Positions 7,858 through 16,697 of a stretch of DNA of 32,766 nt are shown piece after piece. How positions within the stretch are numbered: the stretch's first letter is position 1; each line of letters begins with the position of its first letter. The DNA is taken from positions 1 through 32,766 of the forward strand of contig JAKLPV010000051.1 of the NCBI GenBank assembly GCA_022013685.1. The letters run 5' to 3'. The translations under genes and the position numbers were made by a program. The notes under the pieces are model-generated. The model was not told the DNA's origin, searched no databases, and saw only the letters and a list, made by a program, of their open reading frames with translations. The DNA is from Anaerolineae bacterium (GTDB lineage Bacteria > Chloroflexota > Anaerolineae > Anaerolineales > Villigracilaceae).

Positions 7858-9185
7858 CCCACTACGCGATCATCGGGACAGGTGTGGCCGCCATCGGCGC
7901 TGCAGAAACCATTCGCAGTGTCGATGGCGCTGGAGAAATATCCTTTTTTGGCGAGGATCCTTTTAGCTATTACTCGCGCCCTGGCCTGGCATACTACCTG
8001 ACCGGCGAGTTGGACGAAAACCTGCTTTTTCCCTATCAAAAAGAAGATTACCAAAAGCTGCGCGCGCATTTTCATCGCGCTTCGATCATGCGTATTTTGC
8101 CAGACGAAAAAAAGGTCGAACTTGATACGTCTGCCCGTCTGCCCTATGACCGTTTGCTAATTGCAACCGGTGCGCAGGCGATTGCGCTGAAAATTCCCGG
8201 TGCGGGCTTGATCGGGGTTCATAAGCTCGATCACCTTTCTGACGCGCGCGCCCTGCTTGCCAATGCCAAACGCGGACGAACCGCGCTGGTCACCGGTGGC
8301 GGCATCACCGCTCTCGAATTGGCCGAAGGATTGGCGACGCGGGGGGGTAAAGTTCATTATGTCATGCGCAGCGAGCGCTACTGGCCGAATGTGCTGGATG
8401 AAATCGAATCGCGCCTCATCGAAAGCCTGTTGGCGCGTGAAGGCATCCATCTATACCATAAGAATGAAGTAATCGAAATTTTGGGTAAAAACGGCAAAGT
8501 GGTTGGGGCGCGTCTGGCGGATGGGCGCAGCTTGCGCGCCGATCTGTTCGCCTATGCCATCGGCATCGCCCCGCGCATCGACCTGGCACAGGAAGCGGGT
8601 ATCGCCTGCGAGCGCGGCATCCTGGTCGATCAATCCATGCAAACCAACCTGCCTGATATTTTTTCCGCCGGGGATGTGGCCCAGGTCTACGATCCCGTTT
8701 CCGGAAAGCATGTTCTTGACAGCCTGTGGGCTCCTGCCCGCGAACAGGGGCGCATTGCCGGGTTGAACATGGCTGGCCAACCCGCCGCTTACCAGAAACC
8801 CGCTGCTTTTAATGTCACCCGGCTGGCGGGACTAACCACAACCATTATTGGGGCCGTCGGCGGCGGGCGCGACGATGATCTCGAAGGCATCGCGCGCGGC
8901 GATAGTGAAACCTGGCGGCAATTACCGGATGCTATCGTCGCCCAGGGTGGCTTTGAAGTCAACCGCCTGCGGCTGATGGTCGGTCAAAAAAACATCCTTG
9001 GTGCAATCGTGATGGGCGACCAGAAACTCTCCAGCCCGCTTCAAACCATTGTCCGTCAAAAAGTAGATATAACCTCGATCCGCCGTGCTTTGCTTGTTCC
9101 CCATGCTCCCATAGCCGATATCCTGGCTGAGTTTTGGGGGAAGAATCACGCACTCCAAAGTCTCCAGGCTTTGGGGAAAAACTAA
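7854..9185 (+). CDS. FAD/NAD(P)-dependent pyridine nucleotide oxidoreductase
   Basis: A 443-residue flavoprotein of the class I pyridine nucleotide-disulfide oxidoreductase fold. It has an N-terminal FAD-binding Rossmann motif (YAIIGTGVAAIGAAE), an internal NAD(P)-binding motif (ALVTGGGITALELAEGLA) and the second FAD motif (DIFSAGDVAQV). There is no redox CxxxxC pair, so it resembles NirB N-terminal, ferredoxin reductase or NADH oxidase relatives rather than disulfide reductases. I prefer the ATG at 7854, which overlaps the ferredoxin stop (ATGA), over the in-frame ATG at 7842. It is the likely NAD(P)H entry point for the cluster. Confidence 0.9.
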   Translation: MTHYAIIGTGVAAIGAAETIRSVDGAGEISFFGEDPFSYYSRPGLAYYLTGELDENLLFPYQKEDYQKLRAHFHRASIMRILPDEKKVELDTSARLPYDRLLIATGAQAIALKIPGAGLIGVHKLDHLSDARALLANAKRGRTALVTGGGITALELAEGLATRGGKVHYVMRSERYWPNVLDEIESRLIESLLAREGIHLYHKNEVIEILGKNGKVVGARLADGRSLRADLFAYAIGIAPRIDLAQEAGIACERGILVDQSMQTNLPDIFSAGDVAQVYDPVSGKHVLDSLWAPAREQGRIAGLNMAGQPAAYQKPAAFNVTRLAGLTTTIIGAVGGGRDDDLEGIARGDSETWRQLPDAIVAQGGFEVNRLRLMVGQKNILGAIVMGDQKLSSPLQTIVRQKVDITSIRRALLVPHAPIADILAEFWGKNHALQSLQALGKN

Positions 9186-9227
9186 CCATACGCAGCGGCT
9201 GGAGACGTTGGAATCCGGGTAAATATC

Positions 9228-9791
9228 ATGCTCCGCACATCCAAAGAACTCATTCTTGCCTTCCTGACTTGTGTTGTTATTGCTGCTTGCTATGGTGCAG
9301 TACTCTTTTTTACCCGCGAAATCCCTGCGGCTGGCGGATTCTATGGTCACGTACTTGGCATATTAGGCTTTGTCTTCATGCTCCTGACCGAAACCCTGTA
9401 CAGTTTGCGTAAGCGCAGCCGCTCGGCTCGCTGGGGGCGCATGGCTGACTGGTTGCAATTCCACATCTTCACCGGCATCGTCGGCCCCTTCATGGTGCTT
9501 TTGCACTCATCCTGGCAATTTAATGGCCTGGCGGGTGTCACCCTCTTGCTCACCGGCGTCATCGTCATCAGCGGCTTCATCGGGCGCTACATCTACACCC
9601 GCATCCCGCGCACCGCCGACGGCATCGAAGACCCCGGCCTGGTCGGCATCATGCAAGCCTCGGCCCTCGCCAACGCCCGCCGCCTGATGGCGCTCTGGCA
9701 CATTATCCACATTCCCATCGGCATGGCGCTCTTCACCGCCGCCTTTGCCCACATCCTCGGCGCGCTCTATTATGCCACCCTGCTAAAATGA
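9228..9791 (+). CDS. b-type heme integral membrane protein (cytochrome b-like)
   Basis: A 187-residue protein with about five membrane helices. Histidines are placed as in membrane b-heme bundles: His41, a His79-x13-His93 pair (HIFTGIVGPFMVLLH), His158, and His161-x13-His175 (HIPIGMALFTAAFAH). It overlaps the multiheme cytochrome gene by ATGA, which strongly suggests it is the membrane electron donor or quinone-linked anchor of that cytochrome. Sequence is not clearly one named family; it resembles cytochrome b561 or ferric-reductase-like cores in outline only. Confidence 0.8.
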   Translation: MLRTSKELILAFLTCVVIAACYGAVLFFTREIPAAGGFYGHVLGILGFVFMLLTETLYSLRKRSRSARWGRMADWLQFHIFTGIVGPFMVLLHSSWQFNGLAGVTLLLTGVIVISGFIGRYIYTRIPRTADGIEDPGLVGIMQASALANARRLMALWHIIHIPIGMALFTAAFAHILGALYYATLLK

Positions 9792-11215
9792 ACAACAACA
9801 AACTCGGCTGTCTCTCCCCCCTCGCCATCTTCAGCGGCTTCGTCACCATCTTTGCCTTGCTCGTCCTCGAAGTGCTCAACGGCAACGCCATGTTCAGCCC
9901 CGGCGCGCTCCACGCCACCCACGCCGACATCGGCGATGACTGTGGTCAGTGTCATGCGCCCTTCTGGGCCTCCGAGCGCCTGACTGAACGTTGCCTGGTT
10001 TGTCATACAGAAATTCAAGGGGAAATCGGGGATTCATCCACCCTGCACGGGACTCTCGTTAAAGGAACTGACTCTACCTGTCAATCCTGCCACACGGAAC
10101 ACGCCGGCCCCTCAGCGCGGCTGACCGTTATGGATACAGCCAACTTCCCCCACGAGGCCACCGGCTTCGCCCTGACCGGTCATCAGACTCGTTCCCCCGG
10201 CATTTCCTTCGTCTGCAGCGATTGCCACACCGAGAGCATTTCCACGTTTAACCAGCAAACCTGCGCCGAATGTCACCGCTCGCTCGACGCCGCCTACACC
10301 GAAACGCACCTGGCCGCTTTTGGCGCAGATTGCCTCGCCTGTCACGATGGCGTTGACCGCTACGGCGATTTCAGCCACAGCCAGACCGCTTTCGATTTAA
10401 CGGGAGCACATACCCGGGTCGAATGCGCCGCCTGTCACGCCGGGGCGCGGACCGTGGCCCAGTTGCAGTCCACCGACCGGGCCTGCGAATCCTGTCATCT
10501 TAAAGACGATGCCCACAACCGCGAATTTGGTGTGCAGTGTGGTGTGTGCCATTCGCCCGAAGCCTGGGAACCCGCCAAATTTGATCACAGCCTGAGCGGT
10601 TTTCCGCTCGAAGGCAAGCATGTTGGCGTGGAATGTGAGAGCTGCCACACCCAGGGCTACGCCGGCACGCCCCAGGATTGTTACTCCTGCCACCAGGCCG
10701 ATGACGCCCACGAGGGACAATATGGCATTGCCTGTGAAACCTGCCATCACCCCGGCGATTGGAAAGACGCCACCTTTGACCACGCCCTGAGCAACTTCCC
10801 GCTCGATGGCGCGCATGTCAATGTGGAGTGCGCCGAATGCCACAAGGACAATGTCTACAAAGGCACGCCCGTTGAATGCGCTGCCTGCCATGCCGACCCA
10901 GCCTATCACCTGGGACTGTTCCCCGGTCAGGCTTGCTCGCAATGTCACACCACCGCTGCCTGGCGGCCCGCCCCCTACAACGGCCCGCACACCTTCCCGA
11001 TGAACCACGGGCAGGAGAATAATCGTCTGAACACCTGCGCCGACTGCCACCAGCCGACCCTGGCGCAGTGGACCTGCTACACCTGCCACAACCGCGCCGA
11101 AACCGATCAGAAACACCGCGAGGAAGGCATCGCTGATTTCAATGACTGCCTGCGCTGCCATCCCACCGGACAGGAAGGCGATGAAGGCGGCCGTGATGGC
11201 GGGGATGACGATTAG
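9788..11215 (+). CDS. 18-heme c-type cytochrome, membrane-anchored
   Basis: A 475-residue protein with 18 CxxCH heme c sites. A single hydrophobic segment (about 9-32) acts as a signal anchor, so the rest is extracytoplasmic. The layout is modular: three hemes at the N-terminus (Cys52, 69, 98), four tandem three-heme repeats starting near F120, F195, F265 and F330, each opening with a pattern like FDHSLSGFPLEGKH, then three hemes at the C-terminus (Cys417, 430, 454). The tail is acidic and Gly-rich. The family is cytochrome c3/c7-like multiheme. It is the terminal extracytoplasmic conduit of the cluster, translationally coupled to the b-type protein. Confidence 0.93.
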   Translation: MNNNKLGCLSPLAIFSGFVTIFALLVLEVLNGNAMFSPGALHATHADIGDDCGQCHAPFWASERLTERCLVCHTEIQGEIGDSSTLHGTLVKGTDSTCQSCHTEHAGPSARLTVMDTANFPHEATGFALTGHQTRSPGISFVCSDCHTESISTFNQQTCAECHRSLDAAYTETHLAAFGADCLACHDGVDRYGDFSHSQTAFDLTGAHTRVECAACHAGARTVAQLQSTDRACESCHLKDDAHNREFGVQCGVCHSPEAWEPAKFDHSLSGFPLEGKHVGVECESCHTQGYAGTPQDCYSCHQADDAHEGQYGIACETCHHPGDWKDATFDHALSNFPLDGAHVNVECAECHKDNVYKGTPVECAACHADPAYHLGLFPGQACSQCHTTAAWRPAPYNGPHTFPMNHGQENNRLNTCADCHQPTLAQWTCYTCHNRAETDQKHREEGIADFNDCLRCHPTGQEGDEGGRDGGDDD

Positions 11216-11242
11216 CGCTTGTCCGGCACCTAATTTAGCCTA

Positions 11243-12163
11243 TCACGTGGATCGTTCGTTGACATCGGTCATGGAAATCTCATCGTCTATTGGCTCAAGG
11301 TGGGTGTGGATGATTGCATCTCCCAGGGCAGAACGGATGTCGCTTTCAAAATCTTCGGCAATGTGATGCGCGTCGTGAACTGTCCAATGGCCTGGAACAA
11401 GCAAGTGAACCGAGATGAAACGCCGCGAGGCTGCCTGGCGGGTGCGCAAGGCATGAAAATCGACATCCTTTTCGCGATATTGCTTCATGATGGCCTCAAT
11501 AATTTGTTGCTCCGATTCGGGCAGGGCGGCATCCATCAGCCCATTGACCGAGCGTTTGAGCAGGTCGATGGCCGTCCAAATAATGTTGGCAGCCACCAGC
11601 AAGGCGACGATCGGGTCGAGGACGGTCCAACCTGTCAGCGTCACCAAAATCAGACCACCAATCACGCCCGCAGAAGTCCAGACATCGGTCATCAGGTGCT
11701 TTCCATCGGCTTCGAGCGTAATCGATTCGTGTTGCTTGCCCGCCTTAATCAGGATGCGGGCCACCACAAGGTTGATGACCGATGCGATTGTCGAAACCAG
11801 CAGGCCAACGCCCATTTGCTCTAAAGGTTGTGGATTAATCAAGCGGACGATCGCTGCATAAGCAATGGCTGCTGCGGCGCTGAAAATAAGGATTCCTTCG
11901 ATGGCGCTGGCGAAATATTCTGCCTTGCTGTGCCCAAAGGTGTGATCATCATCGGGCGGACGGGCGGCAATGGTCAGCATGGCGAGCGCTACGAGCGCAC
12001 CAACCAGGTTGACCAGCGATTCCACCGCATCTGAGAGCAGGCCAACCGAACCGGTCAGCAGGTAGGCGATCGATTTCAGGGCAATGGTCGCCAGGGCAGC
12101 GGCAATCGAAAGCCAGGCAAAGCGGGTTAATGCAGAACGATGTGTGGGCGAATTTGAACTCAT
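11243..12163 (-). CDS. Cation diffusion facilitator (CDF) transporter
   Basis: A 306-residue metal/proton antiporter of the cation efflux family, with about six membrane helices and a C-terminal cytoplasmic metal-binding domain (about 212-290). Helix 2 carries SDAVESLVN, helix 5 carries GKHLMTDVWTSAG with the HxxxD pair (His156, Asp160), and a histidine-containing loop DDDHTFGHSKAEY follows helix 2. The C-terminal domain keeps VHDAHHIAEDFE. Metal specificity (Zn, Fe, Mn, Co) cannot be decided by eye. The start overlaps the stop of the cyclase gene (ATGA), so the two are one - strand unit, convergent with the cytochrome gene. Confidence 0.93.
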   Translation of the reverse strand: MSSNSPTHRSALTRFAWLSIAAALATIALKSIAYLLTGSVGLLSDAVESLVNLVGALVALAMLTIAARPPDDDHTFGHSKAEYFASAIEGILIFSAAAAIAYAAIVRLINPQPLEQMGVGLLVSTIASVINLVVARILIKAGKQHESITLEADGKHLMTDVWTSAGVIGGLILVTLTGWTVLDPIVALLVAANIIWTAIDLLKRSVNGLMDAALPESEQQIIEAIMKQYREKDVDFHALRTRQAASRRFISVHLLVPGHWTVHDAHHIAEDFESDIRSALGDAIIHTHLEPIDDEISMTDVNERST

Positions 12164-13380
12164 TTTATGGTTACCGAATAGACTTTCAGGGGATATTCCT
12201 TGCCTTTGACCTGGATTTCTTTTTTTGCGTCTGTTTCAAGGTTGTTCATGTACATATACGTGGTTTCAGATACTAAAATTTCGCCAGACCTGGCGTTTGC
12301 TTCGATTCTTTGAGCAGTATTTACGGTATCCCCTAAAACATCATAAAATCGCAGATTTTGACCACCCAAGAGACCCTCTACCAATTCTCCGGTATTGATG
12401 CCAACGCCAGCGCCCAGGTCAGTGGGTGTAAGTAATGTATCCATGTTGCGTATCAATTCCCTGGCGGCAAAAACAGCATCTGATGGATTGATGAATACCG
12501 CCATGACCTCGTCCGCTGTAAACTTGAACTTAATGACGTCATAATTTTCCAAAACTTTTTCAATAGCGGCATAATATTGGTTCAATAAGATGGCCACGGT
12601 CTCGGGGGTACGGGTCTCACTCCAGCGGGTGAAATTGCGGATATCCATAAAAAGGATGGTTCTTTCTTTTCGGGCCAAACCCATTGATTCCGGATTATTA
12701 AGCGCACGCCCCAGCAAATCACGCCCCAGAAGCCACTCTGAATATATTTTCAATTGCTTTGCCGTTTTTTGAACCGATGTGAATAAATTCTGTGCATTCA
12801 AATCTGCCAACCCTGCGGAAAAGCCAAGGACGAGGGTGGTCAGGAAAATCAGGAGATGGGATGGGTCACTAAAAAACAGAACCAATGATTCAGTTTGCTG
12901 CGGATTGCTGTAGGTTTCATAAATCGCGTATGCGGCAAACAGAATTTGGGCGCGTACCAGGTTTTCGAGTATTAAAACGATATTATTGCTGACATTGTTT
13001 TTGCTGCTGCGGAGTGCTTGCAGTATTCCGAGGACAATCGCGAATCCCCAATAACTTGAGTGATGTAGGGCTTCAAAGAATTTCAATCCTTCAATCGCTA
13101 CTTCAAAACTTGTATATAGAAAGGGGGCAATTAAGTTGCCAAGAAACCGTTGCCAGCCCGAAAGTTGAGAGTTTCGTGTCAACCACCAAGTCTGTATCAA
13201 GGCTGCCGGAATGAGTACATACAAATCTGGTTTAGAAAAGTATTCCCAGCCCTCCCGCAGCGATTCGATCAATAAAATTCCAAGAGGAAATTGACCTGTA
13301 TTGCGGAATAATTCCTGCCAATAATGGCTTTGTCTTGAGCCTGCAATTTGCTGTTCAACAGTTGGATTAGAAGACGACAT
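12160..13380 (-). CDS. Class III adenylate/guanylate cyclase with membrane domain
   Basis: A 406-residue protein with an N-terminal membrane region (helices near 53-66, 80-95, 112-123, 138-156 and 172-190) and a C-terminal class III nucleotide cyclase domain (about 236-400). Metal-binding Asp246 (LFMDIRNF) and Asp290 (FKFTADEVMAVF) are present, as are the purine-region Lys284/Lys286, Asp347/Asp351 and the transition-state residues Asn354 and Arg358 (GDTVNTAQRIE). All catalytic residues appear intact. Lys plus Asp favours ATP over GTP, but I would not be strict. It lies directly upstream of the CDF gene. Confidence 0.92.
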   Translation of the reverse strand: MSSSNPTVEQQIAGSRQSHYWQELFRNTGQFPLGILLIESLREGWEYFSKPDLYVLIPAALIQTWWLTRNSQLSGWQRFLGNLIAPFLYTSFEVAIEGLKFFEALHHSSYWGFAIVLGILQALRSSKNNVSNNIVLILENLVRAQILFAAYAIYETYSNPQQTESLVLFFSDPSHLLIFLTTLVLGFSAGLADLNAQNLFTSVQKTAKQLKIYSEWLLGRDLLGRALNNPESMGLARKERTILFMDIRNFTRWSETRTPETVAILLNQYYAAIEKVLENYDVIKFKFTADEVMAVFINPSDAVFAARELIRNMDTLLTPTDLGAGVGINTGELVEGLLGGQNLRFYDVLGDTVNTAQRIEANARSGEILVSETTYMYMNNLETDAKKEIQVKGKEYPLKVYSVTIK

Positions 13381-13582
13381 TTTTAGTGGACCATTTCTAT
13401 GTGAAGGTAATTATTTCTCTCGATGATAGTATACGCCCAATTTGAACTGCAATAATTATTCTACGGTACCAAATAAACAGGATGATTTCCCCTTTTTCTT
13501 GTTGTGATTTTTGGTTGATATGGCATCTGTGCGACAAAATCATGTAGAATGAGAAAATATTCACAAACCTTCTCTGTTCATT
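13381..13582. promoter_or_regulatory. Divergent promoter region between cyclase and MalT-type regulator
   Basis: This 202-bp AT-rich gap must hold promoters for the - strand cyclase/CDF unit and for the + strand regulator. A TAGAAT at 13545-13550 is a plausible -10 for the regulator, but no well-spaced -35 was found (TTGATA at 13515-13520 is 24 bp away). I therefore mark only the region, not a specific promoter. Confidence 0.4.
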
Positions 13583-16285
13583 ATGACCCTGCCCTTTCTC
13601 TCTGCCAAAACCCGCCAGCCTGCTCCTATCCCAAGCCTGGTTGCCCGCCCCAGGTTGCTTGCGGTTTTGGATGCTTTTCTGCAACCTGGCGCGCAAGTCA
13701 TGTTGTTGGCAGCCCCGGCGGGCGCAGGTAAGACTACGTTGCTGTCACAATGGCTGCAAAAATTCCCGGCAAATTTCCAGGTGGGCTGGCTCTCGCTCGA
13801 CGAGAATGATAATTCGCTGGCGCGTTTTCTCGCTTATCTGTTTGCCGCCATTCCCGGCATGGGCGCGGAATTTGGCACACAATTGGAATCTAACCCGGCG
13901 ATCAACGCCGAACAGGCGATTGCCTTTCTTGTGGAGCAAGTGGTCAATGTAGAAGCCGACATTTTACTGGTGCTGGACGATTACCACGTTATCACCACGC
14001 CGGAGATTCACCAGGCGCTGAAACTGCTGATTGACCATATCCCCTCCAATTTACGGCTGGTGATTGCCGGGCGGGTGGAACCACCCCTGCCGCTGGCGCG
14101 TCTGCGGGCGCGCGGGCAACTGGTGGAGGTGCGCGCCGCGGATTTACGTTTCAGCGTGGAGGAAACCGGTAGCTTTTTGGGTAATTTTGCCGGGTTGGAT
14201 GAACTATCAGCACAAGCCGGGCTGGTTAAACGACTGAACAACTCTACCGAGGGCTGGGCGGCGGGTTTGCAGATGTCGGCGCTGGCGCTGCGGGGCGAGA
14301 GGTCACGCCAGGGCGGGGATTCTGCTGAGATAACGGAACGCATTTTCGGGGCGTTGGAAGGCTCCCACCGCTACATCCTGGATTATTTGCTGGAGGAAGT
14401 CCTTAGCCGCGAATCCGCACAGATCCGCGAGTTCCTGCTCCAGACCTGCCTGCTGGAACGTTTCAACGCCGATTTATGCGCCGCACTGGGGCTGGAGGGG
14501 GCGCAGGAAACGCTCACCTATCTCGAACGCGCTAATCTGTTCATCATCCCGCTTGATGGACAGCGCGAGTGGTATCGCTACCACCATCTTTTTGCCGATG
14601 TGCTCCAAAAGCAACTGCTGCACACCCGTCCCGGCCTGGCTCCTGACCTGCACCAGCGCGCCGCAAACTGGTTCGAAGCACATGGACTGGTGGATGAAGC
14701 GCTGACTCATACGTTGCAAACGGACGACCACGCCTTGCCGCTGGATTTGGTCGAACGGCATGCGCTGGAAACGATTTTGCAGGGGCGGATTGCCACTGCT
14801 GCCCGCTGGCTGGACAGTCTGCCCGCCGACGCGCTGCTCACGCGACCGCGCCTGTGCCTCGACCGCGCCTGGACGCTGACTTTTACCTCCCAGACCGAAG
14901 CCGCCGTTCCTTACCTGGAACGCGCGGCAGCGTTGCTGGAGCATGCGCCCGAAGCGCAGGCCGAAGTTTTGGGGCTAAAAAGTTACCAAAAAAGTGTTTA
15001 CGGGCTAACCAGCGAGGCCGAACAACTGGCGAGGCAGGCCCTGCAAGTTTCACCCGGCAAACATGCGTTTTTGCAATGCGCCAATCACCTGTTCCTGGCG
15101 AGCGCGCTGGTGCGCGCCGGAAAACTGGATGAGGCCTTGCTAGAATATCGTTCCATCCGCATGGCTTGTGAAACGCAGCGTGAACTGGCCGGGCTGGCGC
15201 TGCTTGAAGCAGATTTCTTGCAATATGCGGCGGTTTACATGAACGCCCGTAACGAAACCCAGCGCGCGAAAGACTTGCTCCGGGACGCCATACAGACCTT
15301 TGAGGCTGCAACCGGTTCTCGCAAGGCTGCCACTCTCTATTTGCATGTTGGGCTGGGAAAAATCCTGTTCATCGAGAACAAACTGATTGAAGCGGAACGC
15401 GCCCTCGAAATGGGGTTGCAACTCGACCCGCTGGCGCTCTCCCTGGCGGCTATTGATGGCTGGTTAACGCTCTGGTGGGTGAAAATTGGTCAGGGCGATT
15501 ACCCTGCCGCGCGCCATATTCTCGACGATTTGGAACCCTCCATCCGCCGGCGCGACGAAAAAATCCAGCGCTTGTTCACCCTGACTGGCGCTTTGCAAGA
15601 TTTGCTCGAAGGGCAAACCACTTCTGCGGTGGCGCGCATGGAGCGACTGGGTTTCTCGGACGATGTCGATTCGGCGCTGGCAAATGTCAGCGACAGCGAA
15701 TTGATTGGCTGGCGCAGCAACGAGTACCTGGTCTATGCACGGGTGTTGGCAGCGCAGGGCAAAACCGCGCTCAGCCTGCGCGTTTTGGAGCGCATGGCGC
15801 ATGTGACCCAGGCCCACGGTTTACTTTGGGTGATGTATCGCACCTGGATTACCCAGGCAATGGTTTATTTCCAGGATAGACAGGTGGATTTTGCGCTGGA
15901 AATCATGGCGCGCCTGCTGGAGCAGACTTCGCGGCTGGATTCCGGGGCTGCCCGGGTGTATCTTTCTGCCGGGGAAGTGGCGCGCAGCCTGCTGAAAGAA
16001 GCCCAACGACGCGGACTCCACCCGGAGCATGTTTCCCGTTTGCTGGCCGAATTCCCGCCTGAGCCAGCGCCCGCTAAAAATCCTGACCTGCCCGAAGCCC
16101 TGACCGAACGCGAACTGGATGTCCTGCGGCTGATGGCGGCGGGCCTGAAAAACCAGGAAATTGGCGCAAAGTTGTATATCAGCCTGAATACCATCCGCTA
16201 CCACACCACCAACCTGTTCGGCAAACTGGGCGTAGATAATCGCACCGCCGCCGTCGCCCGTGCCCGTGAATTGGGGATTTTGTAG
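13583..16285 (+). CDS. MalT-type LuxR-family transcriptional regulator
   Basis: A 900-residue signal-transduction ATPase (STAND class) regulator. An N-terminal NTPase module has Walker A (APAGAGKTT, about 44-52) and Walker B (DILLVLDDYHVI, about 126-137). A long TPR-like helical region follows (about 390-820), and a C-terminal LuxR helix-turn-helix (about 836-900; LTERELDVLRLMAAGLKNQEIG) binds DNA. The length and layout match MalT. The inducer probably binds the TPR region but cannot be predicted. It is not overlapped by the next gene; a terminator separates them. It is a natural candidate to regulate the CPBP/ABC run downstream. Confidence 0.93.
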   Translation: MTLPFLSAKTRQPAPIPSLVARPRLLAVLDAFLQPGAQVMLLAAPAGAGKTTLLSQWLQKFPANFQVGWLSLDENDNSLARFLAYLFAAIPGMGAEFGTQLESNPAINAEQAIAFLVEQVVNVEADILLVLDDYHVITTPEIHQALKLLIDHIPSNLRLVIAGRVEPPLPLARLRARGQLVEVRAADLRFSVEETGSFLGNFAGLDELSAQAGLVKRLNNSTEGWAAGLQMSALALRGERSRQGGDSAEITERIFGALEGSHRYILDYLLEEVLSRESAQIREFLLQTCLLERFNADLCAALGLEGAQETLTYLERANLFIIPLDGQREWYRYHHLFADVLQKQLLHTRPGLAPDLHQRAANWFEAHGLVDEALTHTLQTDDHALPLDLVERHALETILQGRIATAARWLDSLPADALLTRPRLCLDRAWTLTFTSQTEAAVPYLERAAALLEHAPEAQAEVLGLKSYQKSVYGLTSEAEQLARQALQVSPGKHAFLQCANHLFLASALVRAGKLDEALLEYRSIRMACETQRELAGLALLEADFLQYAAVYMNARNETQRAKDLLRDAIQTFEAATGSRKAATLYLHVGLGKILFIENKLIEAERALEMGLQLDPLALSLAAIDGWLTLWWVKIGQGDYPAARHILDDLEPSIRRRDEKIQRLFTLTGALQDLLEGQTTSAVARMERLGFSDDVDSALANVSDSELIGWRSNEYLVYARVLAAQGKTALSLRVLERMAHVTQAHGLLWVMYRTWITQAMVYFQDRQVDFALEIMARLLEQTSRLDSGAARVYLSAGEVARSLLKEAQRRGLHPEHVSRLLAEFPPEPAPAKNPDLPEALTERELDVLRLMAAGLKNQEIGAKLYISLNTIRYHTTNLFGKLGVDNRTAAVARARELGIL

Positions 16286-16311
16286 CAAAACTACATCCTT
16301 TCGCCGCCCAA

Positions 16312-16343
16312 CCCCACACAAATGTGTGGGGCTTTTTCTTTTT
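16312..16343 (+). terminator. Intrinsic terminator after the MalT-type regulator
   Basis: CCCCACACA (16312-16320) and TGTGTGGGG (16323-16331) form a perfect 9-bp stem with a very short loop. It is followed by CTTTTTCTTTTT (16332-16343). This is a textbook Rho-independent terminator 26 bp after the regulator stop and before the start of the CPBP cluster. Confidence 0.93.
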
Positions 16344-16384
16344 ACGCCCCTTATACTGAAATCAACGTAAGGAGAATAGCGCTG

Positions 16385-16609
16385 ATGAACTATCAGATAA
16401 AAATCCGCCAAACGCTCGATTCCACCTGGGATGAATGGTTCGCCCCGCTGGAGATTCTGCCCCAGCTCGATGGCACCACCCTCTTACAGGGCGACCTGTC
16501 CGACCAAACCGCCCTGCACAGCGTCCTAAACAAAATCCGCAACCTGAACCTGGAATTGCTCTCGGTTACATCTATTGAACCATCGGGAAACCGCAATGAA
16601 ACGGAGTAG
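16385..16609 (+). CDS. Conserved small protein (74 aa), unknown function
   Basis: A 74-residue protein beginning MNYQIKIRQTLDSTWDEWF. It has the pattern LDGTTLLQGDLSDQTALHSVLNKI followed by LLSV, which I recognise as a recurrent small conserved protein found near regulators in Chloroflexota and Actinobacteria. No function is known to me. An AAGGAG at about 16369-16374 supports the ATG at 16385 over the longer in-frame reading, whose first codons lie in the terminator. It opens the long co-directional run that follows the terminator. Confidence 0.8.
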   Translation: MNYQIKIRQTLDSTWDEWFAPLEILPQLDGTTLLQGDLSDQTALHSVLNKIRNLNLELLSVTSIEPSGNRNETE

Positions 16610-16613
16610 TTTT

Positions 16614-16697
16614 ATGCTCTCCAGTTGCCGGATGCGCCTGGAGATCTTTGCGCTTTTCTTTGCTGATGCTAACCTGGAATTTAGGAGAATGGCATGA
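16614..16697 (+). CDS. Possible 27-residue leader or small ORF
   Basis: A short frame with ATG at 16614, preceded by GGAG at good distance (16603-16606), codes for 27 residues (begins MLSSCRMRLEIFALFF). Its stop overlaps the ATG of the next gene (ATGA at 16694-16697), the same coupling used throughout this cluster. It may be a translational-coupling leader for the membrane protein gene or chance; no homology is recognised. Confidence 0.3.
   Translation: MLSSCRMRLEIFALFFADANLEFRRMA

Noticed and set aside
10397-11161. A 254-codon - strand frame opposite the multiheme cytochrome
   Set aside because: It is created by the repeated CxxCH codon pattern read in reverse and has no independent support.
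13515-13550. Sigma-70-like promoter for the MalT-type regulator (TTGATA ... TAGAAT)
   Set aside because: The spacing of 24 bp is too long for a standard promoter.
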